Shown here: positions 26,074 through 35,918 of the stretch, in pieces
Position numbering within the stretch: position 1 is the stretch's first letter
How the letters are laid out: each line of letters opens with the position of its first letter
NCBI RefSeq assembly: GCF_004139715.1
Contig: NZ_CP035544.1
Coordinates: 744,001-808,000, forward strand
DNA length: 64,000 nucleotides
Source: Muriicola soli
Lineage (GTDB): Bacteria; Bacteroidota; Bacteroidia; Flavobacteriales; Flavobacteriaceae
Direction: 5' to 3'
Notes under the pieces: generated by a model
The model's database searches: none
What the model saw: only the letters and a program-made list of their open reading frames with translations
Told to the model about the DNA's origin: nothing
Program-made: the position numbers and the translations under genes

Positions 26074-27027
26074 ATGGAATATTTGGATTTTGAGCTTCCC
26101 ATAAAAGAATTGGAAGAGCAGTTGGAGAAATGTCAGATCATTGGGGAAGAAAGCGATGTGGATGTTACCGAAACCTGCAAGCAGATAGAAAAAAAACTCT
26201 CCGAGACCAGGAAAGAGATCTATAAAAACCTCTCGGCATGGCAGAGGGTGCAACTTTCCAGACACCCCAACAGGCCTTATACCCTGGATTATATCAGGGC
26301 GATCTGTGGGGAAACCTGGTTAGAACTTCACGGCGATCGCAATGTAAAAGACGATAAAGCTATGATCGGGGGTCTGGGGAAGATCGGGGATCAAAGTTAT
26401 ATGTTCATTGGGCAGCAAAAGGGCTACAATACAAAGACGAGACAGCTCAGAAACTTCGGGATGGCCAATCCGGAAGGATACAGAAAGGCATTGCGCCTGA
26501 TGAAGTCGGCCGAAAAATTCAATGTCCCTGTAGTTTGTTTTATCGACACCCCCGGTGCCTATCCGGGCATAGAGGCTGAGGAAAGGGGACAAGGAGAAGC
26601 TATTGCGCGGAACATCCTCGAAATGACCAGGCTTAAAGTGCCGATCATTGTCGTTATCATAGGTGAAGGAGCTTCCGGTGGAGCTTTGGGAATTGGAGTG
26701 GGGGATAAGGTTTTGATGCTTGAAAACACCTGGTACTCTGTAATTTCCCCGGAATCCTGTTCTTCCATCTTATGGCGGAGCTGGGAATATAAAGAAATCG
26801 CAGCAGAGGCGTTGAAATTGACCGCTACAGATATGAAGCGCCTAAAGTTAATAGACGAGATTGTAAAAGAACCCGAAGGAGGAGCGCATGCCAACCGGGA
26901 AAAGACCTTTGAAATTGTAAAAAACAAAATCAGTAAGCATTACGAGGAACTCCAAAAGTTATCACCAAAAGAACTGGTAAAAACGAGGATGGACAAGTAT
27001 GCTAATATGGGAGTTTTCAGTGGTTAA
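26074..27027 (+). CDS. accA: Acetyl-CoA carboxylase carboxyltransferase subunit alpha
   Basis: 317 residues from ATG 26074 ([20 protein letters not shown]); the longer frame adds ten unrelated residues. Part of the AccAD carboxyltransferase that makes malonyl-CoA from acetyl-CoA and carboxybiotin in fatty acid synthesis. Characteristic stretches are [20 protein letters not shown] near residue 50, the crotonase-like [20 protein letters not shown], and [15 protein letters not shown] forming the oxyanion region. Full length, single gene with its own terminator. Confidence 0.96.
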   Translation: MEYLDFELPIKELEEQLEKCQIIGEESDVDVTETCKQIEKKLSETRKEIYKNLSAWQRVQLSRHPNRPYTLDYIRAICGETWLELHGDRNVKDDKAMIGGLGKIGDQSYMFIGQQKGYNTKTRQLRNFGMANPEGYRKALRLMKSAEKFNVPVVCFIDTPGAYPGIEAEERGQGEAIARNILEMTRLKVPIIVVIIGEGASGGALGIGVGDKVLMLENTWYSVISPESCSSILWRSWEYKEIAAEALKLTATDMKRLKLIDEIVKEPEGGAHANREKTFEIVKNKISKHYEELQKLSPKELVKTRMDKYANMGVFSG

Positions 27028-27050
27028 AACCCTGAGTTAAAACCTTTGAG

Positions 27051-27082
27051 AAAAACCGGAGTTAATTAACTTCGGTTTTTTT
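27051..27082 (+). terminator. Terminator of accA
   Basis: AAAACCGGAGTTAATTAACT followed by TCGGTTTTTTT forms a stem with a T-run 25-50 bases after the accA stop. Confidence 0.8.
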
Positions 27083-27085
27083 ATG

Positions 27086-27129
27086 TTATCAACACATTTT
27101 TGTAACTTATCAACAGGCAGATTGTTGAT
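27086..27129. promoter_or_regulatory. DnaA-box-like repeats upstream of dnaB
   Basis: TTATCAACA occurs at 27086-27094 and 27107-27115 (21 bases apart, two helical turns), with the same core inverted (TGTTGAT) at 27123-27129. This is close to the DnaA box TTATCCACA. It lies directly ahead of dnaB and may be a DnaA-dependent control site. Confidence 0.45.
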
Positions 27130-27194
27130 GAACCGTTAATATCCGAGTCCCGAATTTGAATGTTAACTTAAGGTTAATGCATACTTTTACACTC

Positions 27195-28747
27195 ATGGAG
27201 AAACCAAGTCCGATTGTGGGCCATAAAATTGGCAAATCGTCTCTGATCAACCTCGAGAAGGGTAAATTACCCCCTCAAGCAGTTGATTTAGAGGAAGTTG
27301 TGCTTGGTGCAATGATGATCGATAAAAAAGGAGTAGACGAGGTAATCGATATTCTTCATCCGGATGTATTTTACAAAGATGCGCACAGGTTTATTTATGA
27401 GGCCATCTTCCAGCTGTTCGAAAGCTCCGAGCCGGTGGATTTATTAACCGTTTCGGCCCAATTGAGGAAGGAAGGAAAGCTCGATCAGGTAGGTGGGGAT
27501 TTTTACCTCATAAAACTCACTCAAAAAGTAGCCAGTTCTGCACATATCGAATTCCACGCCAGGATCATTCTTCAAAAATTCATTCAGCGTAGTTTAATCA
27601 AAATATCAAGTGAGATAATAGAAGACGCTTACAATGAGGGAACTGATGTTTTTGATCTGCTAGACAACGCGGAAGCCAAACTCTACGAAGTAACCCAGGG
27701 GAATTTAAAACGCTCTGCTGAAACTGCTCAAAATCTGGTCATCCAGGCCAAGAAAAAGATTGAAGAAATATCCAATAAGGATGGACTTAGCGGAATTCCA
27801 TCCGGATTTGACAAAGTAGACAAATTGACCTCCGGTTGGCAACCCAGTGATCTGATCATTATCGCTGCACGTCCTGGAATGGGTAAAACCGCCCTTACCC
27901 TTTCAATGGCGAGGAACATGGCCGTTAATTCCAATATACCCGTGGCTTTCTTTTCCCTGGAAATGTCTTCTGTGCAATTGATCACCCGACTCATTTCCTC
28001 TGAAACCGGATTGTCCTCTGAAAAGTTGAGAACTGGCCGACTGGAAAAGCACGAATGGGAACAGCTCAACGTAAAAGTAAAAGCATTAGAAACGGCACCC
28101 CTCTTTATTGATGACACACCATCGCTTTCTATTTTCGATCTAAGGGCCAAGGCCAGACGACTGGCTTCACAGCACAAAATAAAACTTATCGTTCTTGATT
28201 ACCTGCAGCTTATGACCGCTGGCGGAAGCCAGAAAGGAGGTAACAGAGAACAGGAAATTTCTACTATCTCCAGAAACCTAAAGGCCCTGGCAAAAGAATT
28301 GAACGTCCCGGTAATTGCGCTCTCACAGTTATCAAGGGCAGTAGAGACCCGTGGGGGAGCAAGAGGCCTATCCTATCAGACCTCAGGGAATCGGGAGCTA
28401 TTGAGCAGGATGCCGATATCGTATCCTTTATTTATCGTCCTGAATACTATAAAATAGACGAATGGGATGATGAAGAGCGCACGCCTACACAAGGTCAGGC
28501 CGAGTTTATTGTGGCAAAACACCGTAATGGTGGTTTAGATAATATTAGGTTAAAGTTCATTGGACAACTCGGTAAATTTGATAACTTGGATGACTTTGAT
28601 TCACCTTTTGAGTTCCAATCAAAGATGAATGCAGACGGAGAGAACCCTTTCATTACCAAAAATCTGCCTAATGCAGATGAGGCCTTTGGAAGCAGTTTGA
28701 ATGATAATCCAGATCTCGACGCGGATGACAATGAAGTCCCATTTTAG
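27195..28747 (+). CDS. dnaB: Replicative DNA helicase DnaB, frameshifted
   Basis: From ATG 27195 (MEKPSPIVGHKIGKSSL) the protein reads as normal DnaB: N-terminal domain (QAVDLEEVVLGAMMIDKKGV), linker, Walker A ARPGMGKTALTL and the RecA-like core through SQLSRAVETRGG. It then goes out of frame and stops at 28457. The rest (LSDLRESGAIEQDADIVSF.., then RPEYYKIDEWDDEE and VAKHRNGGLDNIRLKF) is present in another frame to 28747. One missing base near 28353-28360, giving RGGSKRPILSDLR, repairs a protein of about 517 residues. As DnaB is essential, a sequence error is likelier than a pseudogene. It unwinds the fork as a hexamer. Confidence 0.9.
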
Positions 28748-28802
28748 AAATTACTACTCTCTATTCTATAGTCCCGATTGCTTTTTACCATCACTTCTTA
28801 AA

Positions 28803-30065
28803 TTGAAGACCCTTTTTACCGTATTCGGATTTCTTTTTATCAGCACTGCTTCTTTCGCAACCATGATTCTCCTTCCGATGGATGCGGAAAGTCAGGAGAA
28901 CCACCTCAAGGCATATGGAATAACGTACTGGGTGCTGACCAAGGAACAAAAAGTTCAATGGTTACTCAATTACCGCGGGGGTTCCTTTTTACTCCCCGAC
29001 GGGGAAGCTATCCGAAGGGAATGCCAGATCAGAGGAGTCTCTTTTGAGATCATCTCTGATGCAAAAGCCGAAGCTATCCTCGACGCCATCGGGAGTCCTT
29101 CCCAGAATCAGGAAGCCGTGATTCTGGAGAAAGCACCGAAAATAGCGGTCTACAGTCCAAAAGAAAATCAGCCCTGGGATGATGCCGTTACCATGGTACT
29201 CACCTATGCTGAAATCCCATACGTAACGGTCTATGACGAGGAAGTTCTGGATGATCAATTAGCACTGTACGATTGGCTGCACCTGCACCACGAAGATTTT
29301 ACGGGACAATACGGCAAATTTTACCAGGCATACCGTACTCAGCCCTGGTATATTGAAGGGAAACTGAATGCCGAGGCACGTGCCGAAAAACTCGGTTTTT
29401 CCAAGGTTTCAGAAGAAAAGGGAGCTGTGGCCGGAAAGATCAGGGATTATGTTATTGGTGGTGGATTTATGTTTGCGATGTGCTCTGCAACAGACAGTTT
29501 TGACATTGCCCTGGCGGCCAGGGGAGTGGATATCTGCGAGCCCATGTTTGATGGGGATCCCTCAGAGCCTAATTATCAGGGAAAACTGAATTTTGACAAT
29601 ACTTTCGCCTTTGAGGATTTTACGCTGGAACGCAATCCGCTTCGGTATGAATTCTCTTCCATTGACATGACTAATAAAAGACGAGGCGTGCCCAGGGAAT
29701 CGGATTATTTTACCCTGATGGATTTTTCCGCCAAATGGGATCCCGTGCCTACGATGTTGTGCCAAAATCACACTATGCTCGTAAAGGGCTTTATGGGGCA
29801 GACCACGGCATTTGAAAGGAGTGAAATCAAGCCTGTTGTCCTGGTATTAGGCGAGAATAAAATCAATGGGGAGGCACGCTACATCCATGGGATTAAAGGA
29901 AAGGGATTTTTCACCTTTTACGGAGGACATGATCCGGAAGACTATCAGCACCGTGTTGGTGATCCCAAAACAGAACTTGAATTACATCCGAATTCTCCGG
30001 GATATCGCCTTATTTTAAATAATGTACTCTTTCCTGCTGCGCGTAAAAAAAAGCAAAAAACCTAA
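28803..30065 (+). CDS. Exported protein often named 'asparagine synthetase B' in Flavobacteria; function unknown
   Basis: From the TTG at 28803 the protein starts MKTLFTVFGFLFISTASFA, a clean signal peptide; the frame is open further upstream but that part overlaps dnaB. About 420 residues. Conserved stretches include MDAESQENHLKAYGITYWVL, LLNYRGGSFLLPDGEAIRRE, DYVIGGGFMFAMCSATDSFD and KGFFTFYGGHDPEDYQHRVG. I see no glutaminase or synthetase ATP-pyrophosphatase motif (no SGGxDS), and it is exported, so the usual name is not supported. GGGFMFAMCSA resembles a nucleophile-elbow-like turn of glutamine-amidotransferase-type folds, which is only a hint. Sits with dnaB in flavobacterial genomes, as I recall. 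Overlaps the convergent HAD gene by four bases. Confidence 0.8.
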   Translation: MKTLFTVFGFLFISTASFATMILLPMDAESQENHLKAYGITYWVLTKEQKVQWLLNYRGGSFLLPDGEAIRRECQIRGVSFEIISDAKAEAILDAIGSPSQNQEAVILEKAPKIAVYSPKENQPWDDAVTMVLTYAEIPYVTVYDEEVLDDQLALYDWLHLHHEDFTGQYGKFYQAYRTQPWYIEGKLNAEARAEKLGFSKVSEEKGAVAGKIRDYVIGGGFMFAMCSATDSFDIALAARGVDICEPMFDGDPSEPNYQGKLNFDNTFAFEDFTLERNPLRYEFSSIDMTNKRRGVPRESDYFTLMDFSAKWDPVPTMLCQNHTMLVKGFMGQTTAFERSEIKPVVLVLGENKINGEARYIHGIKGKGFFTFYGGHDPEDYQHRVGDPKTELELHPNSPGYRLILNNVLFPAARKKKQKT

Positions 30066-30877
30066 TCCAGGCTTTTTAATAATTCTTGTAGTACTACTTC
30101 CACACCCATTTGTTCGTTGCTCTTTGTCATATACCTAGCGGCCTTAAGGACATTAGGATGTGCGTTGGCCATTGCATAGCTGAAGTCGGACAAGGCCAGC
30201 ATTTCAAGGTCATTGTTGTAATCTCCAAAAACCATGGTTTCTGCGGGCCCAATTCCCAGTTCACCTTGTATAATTTTTAAGGCATGACCCTTATTGGCAT
30301 TGGGATGTGAGATGTCTACCCAGTGACGTCCGGAGATCTTGACCATCAGTGAATCCTCAAATGGGGAAACAAGTGGGTAAATATGTCGTTCTGAACTTTC
30401 AAAATGATAGGCGGCAATTTTCATAACCTCCTGATCAAATCCCCGCAGGTCATCAATGATCTCAAATTCGGTATAGTATTCTTTAAGAACACTTAAAAAC
30501 TCAGAAGAATGGCCTGCTACATATGCGTTATTCCTGGCGCAAAGTACGGGATGAATACCGCTGTTTCTTCGTAGTGTATTGAGGACGGAATTCTTTGTAG
30601 TGGGATTCAGGGGAGTGGAAACAATTTCCCTGTCGGCTTGCATGGCGAGGCCTCCATTTTCAGCAATGACGAAGATTTGGTCTCTGATGGGTTGCAATTT
30701 GGATACAATACTGTTGTACTGTCTTCCACTGGCGGCGGCAAATCGAACTCCCTTTGTTTTAAGTGCCTCAAATAGCTCGAAAAACCTGTCGCTTACCTGA
30801 TGTTCAGGGTTGAGCAGGGTCCCGTCCATATCGGTTACCACTAATTTAATTCGGGAGATGTCGCTAGGCTTTTCCAT
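30062..30877 (-). CDS. HAD-superfamily phosphatase, Cof type
   Basis: 271 residues. HAD motif I is VVTDMDGTLLN (two catalytic aspartates), motif II is in FAAASGRQY, the lysine precedes HPNANKGHALKIIQ, and motif IV is VFGDYNNDLEML. The Cof/type IIB cap (KISGRHWVDIS region) marks the sugar-phosphate or nucleotide-phosphate phosphatases such as YbhA and Cof. Cytoplasmic; substrate not predictable. Convergent with the upstream exported-protein gene; monocistronic. Confidence 0.88.
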   Translation of the reverse strand: MEKPSDISRIKLVVTDMDGTLLNPEHQVSDRFFELFEALKTKGVRFAAASGRQYNSIVSKLQPIRDQIFVIAENGGLAMQADREIVSTPLNPTTKNSVLNTLRRNSGIHPVLCARNNAYVAGHSSEFLSVLKEYYTEFEIIDDLRGFDQEVMKIAAYHFESSERHIYPLVSPFEDSLMVKISGRHWVDISHPNANKGHALKIIQGELGIGPAETMVFGDYNNDLEMLALSDFSYAMANAHPNVLKAARYMTKSNEQMGVEVVLQELLKSLD

Positions 30878-30955
30878 TTTAAGGTGTAAAGGTATTTGTA
30901 TTGTTTAAATTCTGTATTACTTTATGGTAAAGTATTACAAGTAAATGATAATTCT

Positions 30956-31381
30956 ATGTTGATAGTTCATCAGAAAGAGATTTCATTGGCTCCATACCCA
31001 CGTGGATTTCATTTGATTACTAAGCGGGTCATTCAGGAAATGCCGGAGATTGAGAAAATAAGTATGGGCATGTTGCAGGTGTTTATCAAACACACTTCGG
31101 CCAGCCTTACGATTAATGAAAATGCTGATATCACGGTCAGGGAGGATTTTGAACGTCATATCAATGTAATGGTCCCTGAAAATGCGCCTTACTACGTTCA
31201 CACTTACGAAGGGGCCGACGATATGCCTGCGCATATCAAAGCTTCAATGATGGGCAGTAGTGTGCAAATACCCATAACGAATGGCACACTGAATCTGGGT
31301 ACCTGGCAGGGGATATATCTCTGTGAGCACAGGGATCGTAGCCGGGGACGTTCATTGCTTCTCACTGTCTGGGGTTTGTGA
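30956..31381 (+). CDS. YjbQ/UPF0047 family protein
   Basis: 141 residues from ATG 30956 (MLIVHQKEISLAPYPRGFHL); the longer frame has no supporting features. The family signature HTSASLTINENADITVREDF, with conserved His and Asn-Glu-Asn, and LGTWQGIYLCEHRDRSRGR near the C-terminus are intact. YjbQ proteins are annotated as secondary thiamine-phosphate synthases because they can rescue thiE mutants; physiological role unclear. Length typical. Runs into a hairpin shared with rplT. Confidence 0.92.
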   Translation: MLIVHQKEISLAPYPRGFHLITKRVIQEMPEIEKISMGMLQVFIKHTSASLTINENADITVREDFERHINVMVPENAPYYVHTYEGADDMPAHIKASMMGSSVQIPITNGTLNLGTWQGIYLCEHRDRSRGRSLLLTVWGL

Positions 31382-31400
31382 TTTTTAATACACTATCCAC

Positions 31401-31432
31401 AAAAAAAAACCCTTCGAATGTTCGAAGGGTTT
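31401..31432 (-). terminator. Terminator of the thrS-infC-rpmI-rplT operon
   Basis: AACCCTTCGAA and TTCGAAGGGTT form a perfect 11-bp stem with a 2-base spacer; on the minus strand it is followed by nine Ts, about 20 bases after the rplT stop. It could also serve the convergent yjbQ gene. Confidence 0.9.
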
Positions 31433-31452
31433 ACAGCGAAATAAATAAATCT

Positions 31453-31797
31453 CTATTTTATTTTGTCGACCACTGCCTTAAAGGCCTCAGGATGATTCAT
31501 GGCAAGGTCTGCCAATACTTTCCTGTTGAGTTCGATGTTGTTGGCTTTTACTTTTCCCATAAATTGAGAATAAGACATTCCGTGCATTCTGGCCCCGGCA
31601 TTGATCCTGGTGATCCAGAGGGAACGGAAATTCCTTTTCTTGTTTCTGCGGTCTCTGTAGGCGTAAACCATCGCCTTTTCAACGGCGTTCTTAGCAACCG
31701 TCCATACGTTCTTACGTCTTCCAAAGTATCCTTTGGCTTGCTTGAGCACTTTTTTTCTTCTCGCTCTGGAAGCAACTGAATTTACTGATCTTGGCAT
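31453..31797 (-). CDS. rplT: 50S ribosomal protein L20
   Basis: 114 residues, full length. [20 protein letters not shown] and [20 protein letters not shown] are diagnostic of L20, which binds 23S rRNA early in 50S assembly. Last gene of the thrS-infC-rpmI-rplT operon. In E. coli and B. subtilis L20 represses this operon's mRNA; no such leader structure could be judged here. Confidence 0.98.
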   Translation of the reverse strand: MPRSVNSVASRARRKKVLKQAKGYFGRRKNVWTVAKNAVEKAMVYAYRDRRNKKRNFRSLWITRINAGARMHGMSYSQFMGKVKANNIELNRKVLADLAMNHPEAFKAVVDKIK

Positions 31798-31883
31798 TTT
31801 TCTTTAGTTTTTTGTAGCAGGCGGCTGTTCTACAGCTCTTTAATGCCCAACTCCACGGTTAATACTTGTTACCTTGTGTTGCG

Positions 31884-32081
31884 TTATTTTAATCGCAACT
31901 GCTCTTTAATACTATTCTCATCCGAGCTGTGTACCAGGGTAGAATGAGTTAAGCGAAGCTTACGCTTTTTTGATTTCTTGGTCAGAATATGACTCTTGTA
32001 GGCGTGCTTCCTTTTGATCTTTCCAGTACCGGTAAGTTTAAACCTTTTTTTGGCACTGGACTTTGTTTTCATCTTAGGCAT
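31884..32081 (-). CDS. rpmI: 50S ribosomal protein L35
   Basis: 65 residues, full length; [20 protein letters not shown] with the basic [16 protein letters not shown] segment is typical of L35, a small protein of the large ribosomal subunit. It lies between infC (39-base gap) and rplT (86-base gap) in the classical order, all on one strand. Confidence 0.97.
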   Translation of the reverse strand: MPKMKTKSSAKKRFKLTGTGKIKRKHAYKSHILTKKSKKRKLRLTHSTLVHSSDENSIKEQLRLK

Positions 32082-32119
32082 TGTTCCTTTGTCTTATGAT
32101 TAATCTCGCTGTGATATTC

Positions 32120-32674
32120 TTACTTTTTGGTCTTTGGCGCAATGAACATCGTCATCCGTTTTCCTTCGAGTCGCGGCATTTGTTCAACTTTTCCGTACTC
32201 TTCCAATTCCTGCGCTAATCTCAACAAGAGGATCTCTCCCTTGTCTTTGTAAACAATCGACCTGCCTTTAAAAAAGACGTAGGCCTTAAGTTTTGCTCCT
32301 TCCTTAAGGAACTTTTCTGCGTGTTTTTTCTTAAACTCGTAATCGTGGTCGTCCGTATTCGGCCCAAACCGTATCTCCTTTACGATGACTTTGGTAGCCT
32401 TGGCCTTCATCTGCTTCTCGCGCTTCTTCTGCTCGTAAAGGAATTTTTTGTAATCTATAATTTTACAGACCGGGGGTTCAGCGTTAGGTGAAATCTCAAC
32501 TAAATCTAATTCCAGTTCTTCAGCCTTGTTGAGTGCCTCCCTGATCGGGTAGACTCCCATTTCCACGTTATCACCAACGAGGCGTACCTCAGGCGATAAA
32601 ATCTTTTTATTGATCTTGTGAGGGTTTTTATTTTCCCTCCTGGGTTGGGGTCTGAATCTTCTTCGTATTGCTAT
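32120..32674 (-). CDS. infC: Translation initiation factor IF-3, ATA start
   Basis: IF-3 keeps 30S subunits free of 50S and checks the initiator codon. The ATG at 32566 would give only 148 residues and lose the N-terminal domain. The frame continues upstream through [19 protein letters not shown] and [12 protein letters not shown] to an ATA at 32674, giving M-A-I-R-R-R-F and 184 residues, as in other Bacteroidetes. ATA followed by GCA-ATA is therefore the probable start. A rare start is the hallmark of infC autoregulation in other bacteria, where IF-3 discriminates against its own start codon. The conserved [20 protein letters not shown] and [18 protein letters not shown] blocks are intact. 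Confidence 0.93.
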   Translation of the reverse strand: MAIRRRFRPQPRRENKNPHKINKKILSPEVRLVGDNVEMGVYPIREALNKAEELELDLVEISPNAEPPVCKIIDYKKFLYEQKKREKQMKAKATKVIVKEIRFGPNTDDHDYEFKKKHAEKFLKEGAKLKAYVFFKGRSIVYKDKGEILLLRLAQELEEYGKVEQMPRLEGKRMTMFIAPKTKK

Positions 32675-32708
32675 GGCTACTTCTTTTTAATTAAACTCTT
32701 TTATTTTT

Positions 32709-34649
32709 TTAAAACGTCTTTAATGTACTATTTATTTCTGTTTCAACCAAGTCGGCAAAATCGTCAAGGCTTATGTTTCCTATATCTTCGCCTCCGTGCC
32801 TTCTCACAGAAATCGTTCCTTCTGCTTCTTCATTCTCTCCAACAATCAGCATGAAAGGAATTTTATTCATTTCAGCCTCCCTTATTTTCTTACCCACGGT
32901 CTCATTTCTGGCATCAATGAGCGCGCGAATTTCGTTATTTTCTATCGATTTTAAAACTTTTTCCGCATATTTTTCATGTTTCTCGCTGACTGGCAAGATG
33001 ATAGCCTGCTCGGGAGTTAGCCACAATGGGAAATTTCCACCGGTGTGTTCCAGTAAAAGGGCTACAAACCGTTCCATACTGCCAAATGGTGCCCTGTGGA
33101 TCATCACAGGTCTGTGTAATTCATTATCGCTTCCTTTGTAGGTGAGGTCGAATCGTTCAGGCAGGTTGTAATCTACCTGTATGGTACCCAGCTGCCAATT
33201 TCTGCCAAGTGCGTCCTTGACCATAAAATCGAGTTTAGGGCCATAAAATGCGGCTTCTCCGGCTACTACTTTGAAGTCTAAACCTTTTTCTTCTGCAGCA
33301 TTGATTATAGCCTGCTCAGCTTTTTCCCAATTTTCAACAGCACCAATGTACTTTTCAGGTTTATCTAGATCTCTAACAGACACCTGGGCGGTAAAATGAT
33401 CAAAACCCAATGAGCCCAAGACGTAAAGGGAAAGATCGATTACGTTTTTAAATTCCTGATCCAATTGCTCCTGGGTACAAAATATATGTGCATCGTCCTG
33501 AGTAAAGCCTCTTACGCGAGTAAGACCGTGTAGTTCACCACTTTGTTCATATCTATATACGGTCCCAAATTCGGCATAGCGCTTCGGTAATTCCCTGTAG
33601 CTAAATGGCTTTGCATTGTAGATCTCACAATGATGCGGGCAATTCATCGGCTTCAGGAGGAACTCTTCATCTTCTTTCGGGGTATGAATGGGTTGAAAAC
33701 TGTCTTCCCCGTATTTTGCGTAATGTCCGGAAGTGACATACAAGTCTTTTTGACCGATATGGGGGGAAATGACCATCTCGTAACCTGCTTTTTTCTGAGC
33801 CTTTTTAAGAAATTGCTCAAGTCTTTCCCTCAGGGCTGCCCCTTTTGGTAGCCATAAGGGTAATCCCTGACCTACCTTTTGAGAAAAGGTAAATAATTCT
33901 AATTCCTTCCCCAGTTTTCTGTGATCACGTTTTTTGGCCTCCTCTAAAAGCTCGAGGTATTCCGTAAGTTCCTTCTGCTTAGGAAAGGATATGCCGTATA
34001 CGCGTGTCAATTGCGGATTCTGCTCATCTCCCCTCCAATATGCTCCCGCAACACTTAGTAGTTTAAGCGCTTTGATGTAGCCTGTATTCGGGATATGGCC
34101 TCCCCGGCAGAGATCGGTAAAGCTGTCGTGATCACAAAAAGTTATTGTACCGTCCTCCAGGTTGGAAATCAGTTCTACCTTGTACTCATTCCCCTGTTTT
34201 TTATAATAATCGAGAGCATCTTTTTTGGTTACCTCCCGCATTTTATAGGGGTGTTTGCCCCTTGTTATTTCGATAGCTCTTTTCTCAATCTCGGGAAAAT
34301 CCTTTTCGGATATGTTGTGTTCCCCGAAATCTACGTCGTAGTAAAATCCATTTTCAATGGCCGGGCCTATAGTGAGTTTTATCCCTGGGTACAATTCCTC
34401 TAAGGCTTGTGCTACCACATGAGAAGACGAATGCCAAAAGGCTTTTTTCCCGAGTTCGTCTCTCCAGGTGTACAGGGTGAGGCTTCCATCCTGTTCTAGC
34501 GGAGTCACGGTTTCTACAATCTGGTCGTTGAATTTGGCGGAAATAACGTTCCTGGCCAGGCCTTCACTGATATCTAGGGCAACATCCATGGGGGTAACCC
34601 CTTCATTAAAAGTCTTGACGGAGCCGTCAGGGAGCGTAATGTTGATCAT
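32709..34649 (-). CDS. thrS: Threonyl-tRNA synthetase
   Basis: 646 residues, full length. Domains in order: TGS (1-60, [20 protein letters not shown]), editing domain with [16 protein letters not shown] (zinc-type HxxxH) and [10 protein letters not shown], class II catalytic core with [10 protein letters not shown] (zinc cysteine), motif 2 [18 protein letters not shown] and motif 3 [19 protein letters not shown], then the anticodon-binding domain ([20 protein letters not shown]). First gene of the translation operon, 35 bases before the infC ATA start, with a good promoter upstream. Confidence 0.98.
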   Translation of the reverse strand: MINITLPDGSVKTFNEGVTPMDVALDISEGLARNVISAKFNDQIVETVTPLEQDGSLTLYTWRDELGKKAFWHSSSHVVAQALEELYPGIKLTIGPAIENGFYYDVDFGEHNISEKDFPEIEKRAIEITRGKHPYKMREVTKKDALDYYKKQGNEYKVELISNLEDGTITFCDHDSFTDLCRGGHIPNTGYIKALKLLSVAGAYWRGDEQNPQLTRVYGISFPKQKELTEYLELLEEAKKRDHRKLGKELELFTFSQKVGQGLPLWLPKGAALRERLEQFLKKAQKKAGYEMVISPHIGQKDLYVTSGHYAKYGEDSFQPIHTPKEDEEFLLKPMNCPHHCEIYNAKPFSYRELPKRYAEFGTVYRYEQSGELHGLTRVRGFTQDDAHIFCTQEQLDQEFKNVIDLSLYVLGSLGFDHFTAQVSVRDLDKPEKYIGAVENWEKAEQAIINAAEEKGLDFKVVAGEAAFYGPKLDFMVKDALGRNWQLGTIQVDYNLPERFDLTYKGSDNELHRPVMIHRAPFGSMERFVALLLEHTGGNFPLWLTPEQAIILPVSEKHEKYAEKVLKSIENNEIRALIDARNETVGKKIREAEMNKIPFMLIVGENEEAEGTISVRRHGGEDIGNISLDDFADLVETEINSTLKTF

Positions 34650-34674
34650 ATTTTTTGCCTTTTTCTCGGCGTGG

Positions 34675-34705
34675 CAAAGATAATGCGTTGTGCCTAAGCG
34701 GACAA
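34675..34705 (-). promoter_or_regulatory. Promoter of the thrS operon
   Basis: On the minus strand TTG (34705-34703), 20 bases and TATCTTTG (34682-34675) match the Bacteroidetes promoter. The predicted start is about 20 bases before the thrS ATG, leaving no room for a long T-box-type leader. Confidence 0.65.
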
Positions 34706-34718
34706 TAGTCTGCCCTTC

Positions 34719-34976
34719 TTAATTCCGACTGCGGGATGATTTGCCAAATAAAGCGTCTACCACCGTTTTAATACTGTAAAAGCCCATCGCAATAGCGGCA
34801 AGTGCCAGGATTGCTCCTACAATTAAAACAGGAAGGTACCAGGGGTGTTCCTGATTTTTAAAGGCCTGATAGAGAACAACCGGGGCAGTAAACATCAACG
34901 CTACGGTATAAGCGAGATATTTAACCCCTTTTAACAACAACTCCTTATTCGTCCTTAAGCCTGAACTATTTTTCAT
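34719..34976 (-). CDS. Small membrane protein (DUF6095-like)
   Basis: 85 residues from ATG 34976 (MKNSSGLRTNKELLLKGVKY). Two hydrophobic helices, LAYTVALMFTAPVVLYQAF and YLPVLIVGAILALAAIAMGF, are joined by the KNQEHPWY loop; this pattern is that of the flavobacterial DUF6095 family as I remember it. Inner-membrane location inferred; function unknown. It lies between the DUF4249 gene and the thrS promoter, on the same strand as both. Confidence 0.7.
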   Translation of the reverse strand: MKNSSGLRTNKELLLKGVKYLAYTVALMFTAPVVLYQAFKNQEHPWYLPVLIVGAILALAAIAMGFYSIKTVVDALFGKSSRSRN

Positions 34977-35016
34977 GAGTTGCAAAAATACAAATTATGA
35001 AGTTGAAGTTTTAATC

Positions 35017-35910
35017 CTAATTTATAGTTACCTGTCCTTTTTCTTCCTGTACGATGGCAAAATACCCCAAAGGGAATACTTCAGGTTGATCAACATTGTC
35101 AAGGACATTGATATTGTCGAGGTCCGTGACGTCAAAAACATTACCCCTCACCGTTGTGACCGGCGTCTGGAATGGCCCCTGGCCGTCACCGCTTTGTTCG
35201 ATCAGTTGATCCATGTAATTGTAAAAAGTCTGATCAGTCCCTAAAATGCTTATATCCAGCACTGTTCCCGGCTCAAAGGAATCCTCGTAGAAAAAAGAAA
35301 ACTCGAACTCCTGTCCCTTGTAAAATTCATCCTCCGTAACCAGGTACTCACCAAAGCCAAAATCGAAGAGATAATAATTATCTACATCAGGCTGGTCTGT
35401 GAAGTTAACAGTGACCTCAGTTTCGTTATCCCCAAACAAGGTGCCTGTACCCTGGGTAATAGAATTAATGGGAACAGTAGGGACGTATTTCGTCTGGGCC
35501 AGGTATAGTCGTCCCTCATGTCTGATAAATAGGGTGTAAAGATAATCGCGATCAAGAAAAGAGGTTGGAATTCTCTGGTCTGAACTGAAGTCGGGATCAG
35601 GGATATAAATACCCGATCCGGGACTGGTTTCTGCCAGAGTTGAAGAGCCCTGACTGATCACTATATCATCTTCAATTTCCTCAAATGATATCAGAACACT
35701 CTCTGCGGAAGTGGGTACATTTTCCTCAAAAAAATTGCTCGACAGCGATAACCTAATCTCTATCGGAATGTAAGTTTCATTAATATCAACCCTGATTAGC
35801 CCGTCTACTACCAGTCGAGAGTCCTGCTCAGGAAGATCTACATCAATGACATCCTCGCAGCCAATCAATAGTGTAGCGAATATCAGACTAAGAAATAGAA
35901 AGCGTTTCAT
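35017..35910 (-). CDS. DUF4249 family lipoprotein
   Basis: 297 residues with a lipoprotein signal MKRFLFLSLIFATLLIGCED. The mature start EDVIDVDLPEQDSRLVVDGLI is the DUF4249 signature; the rest is beta-rich with an acidic character and ends EKGQVTIN. Genes of this family regularly follow a TonB-dependent receptor, as here (8-base gap), which suggests a surface lipoprotein acting with that receptor in uptake, by analogy with SusD-like partners. Substrate unknown. Confidence 0.85.
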   Translation of the reverse strand: MKRFLFLSLIFATLLIGCEDVIDVDLPEQDSRLVVDGLIRVDINETYIPIEIRLSLSSNFFEENVPTSAESVLISFEEIEDDIVISQGSSTLAETSPGSGIYIPDPDFSSDQRIPTSFLDRDYLYTLFIRHEGRLYLAQTKYVPTVPINSITQGTGTLFGDNETEVTVNFTDQPDVDNYYLFDFGFGEYLVTEDEFYKGQEFEFSFFYEDSFEPGTVLDISILGTDQTFYNYMDQLIEQSGDGQGPFQTPVTTVRGNVFDVTDLDNINVLDNVDQPEVFPLGYFAIVQEEKGQVTIN

Positions 35911-35918
35911 GGTTCTGC

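Noticed and set aside
31798-32119. L20 leader-type autoregulatory structure in the rpmI region
   Set aside because: No pseudoknot-like element could be recognised by eye; a covariance search would be needed.
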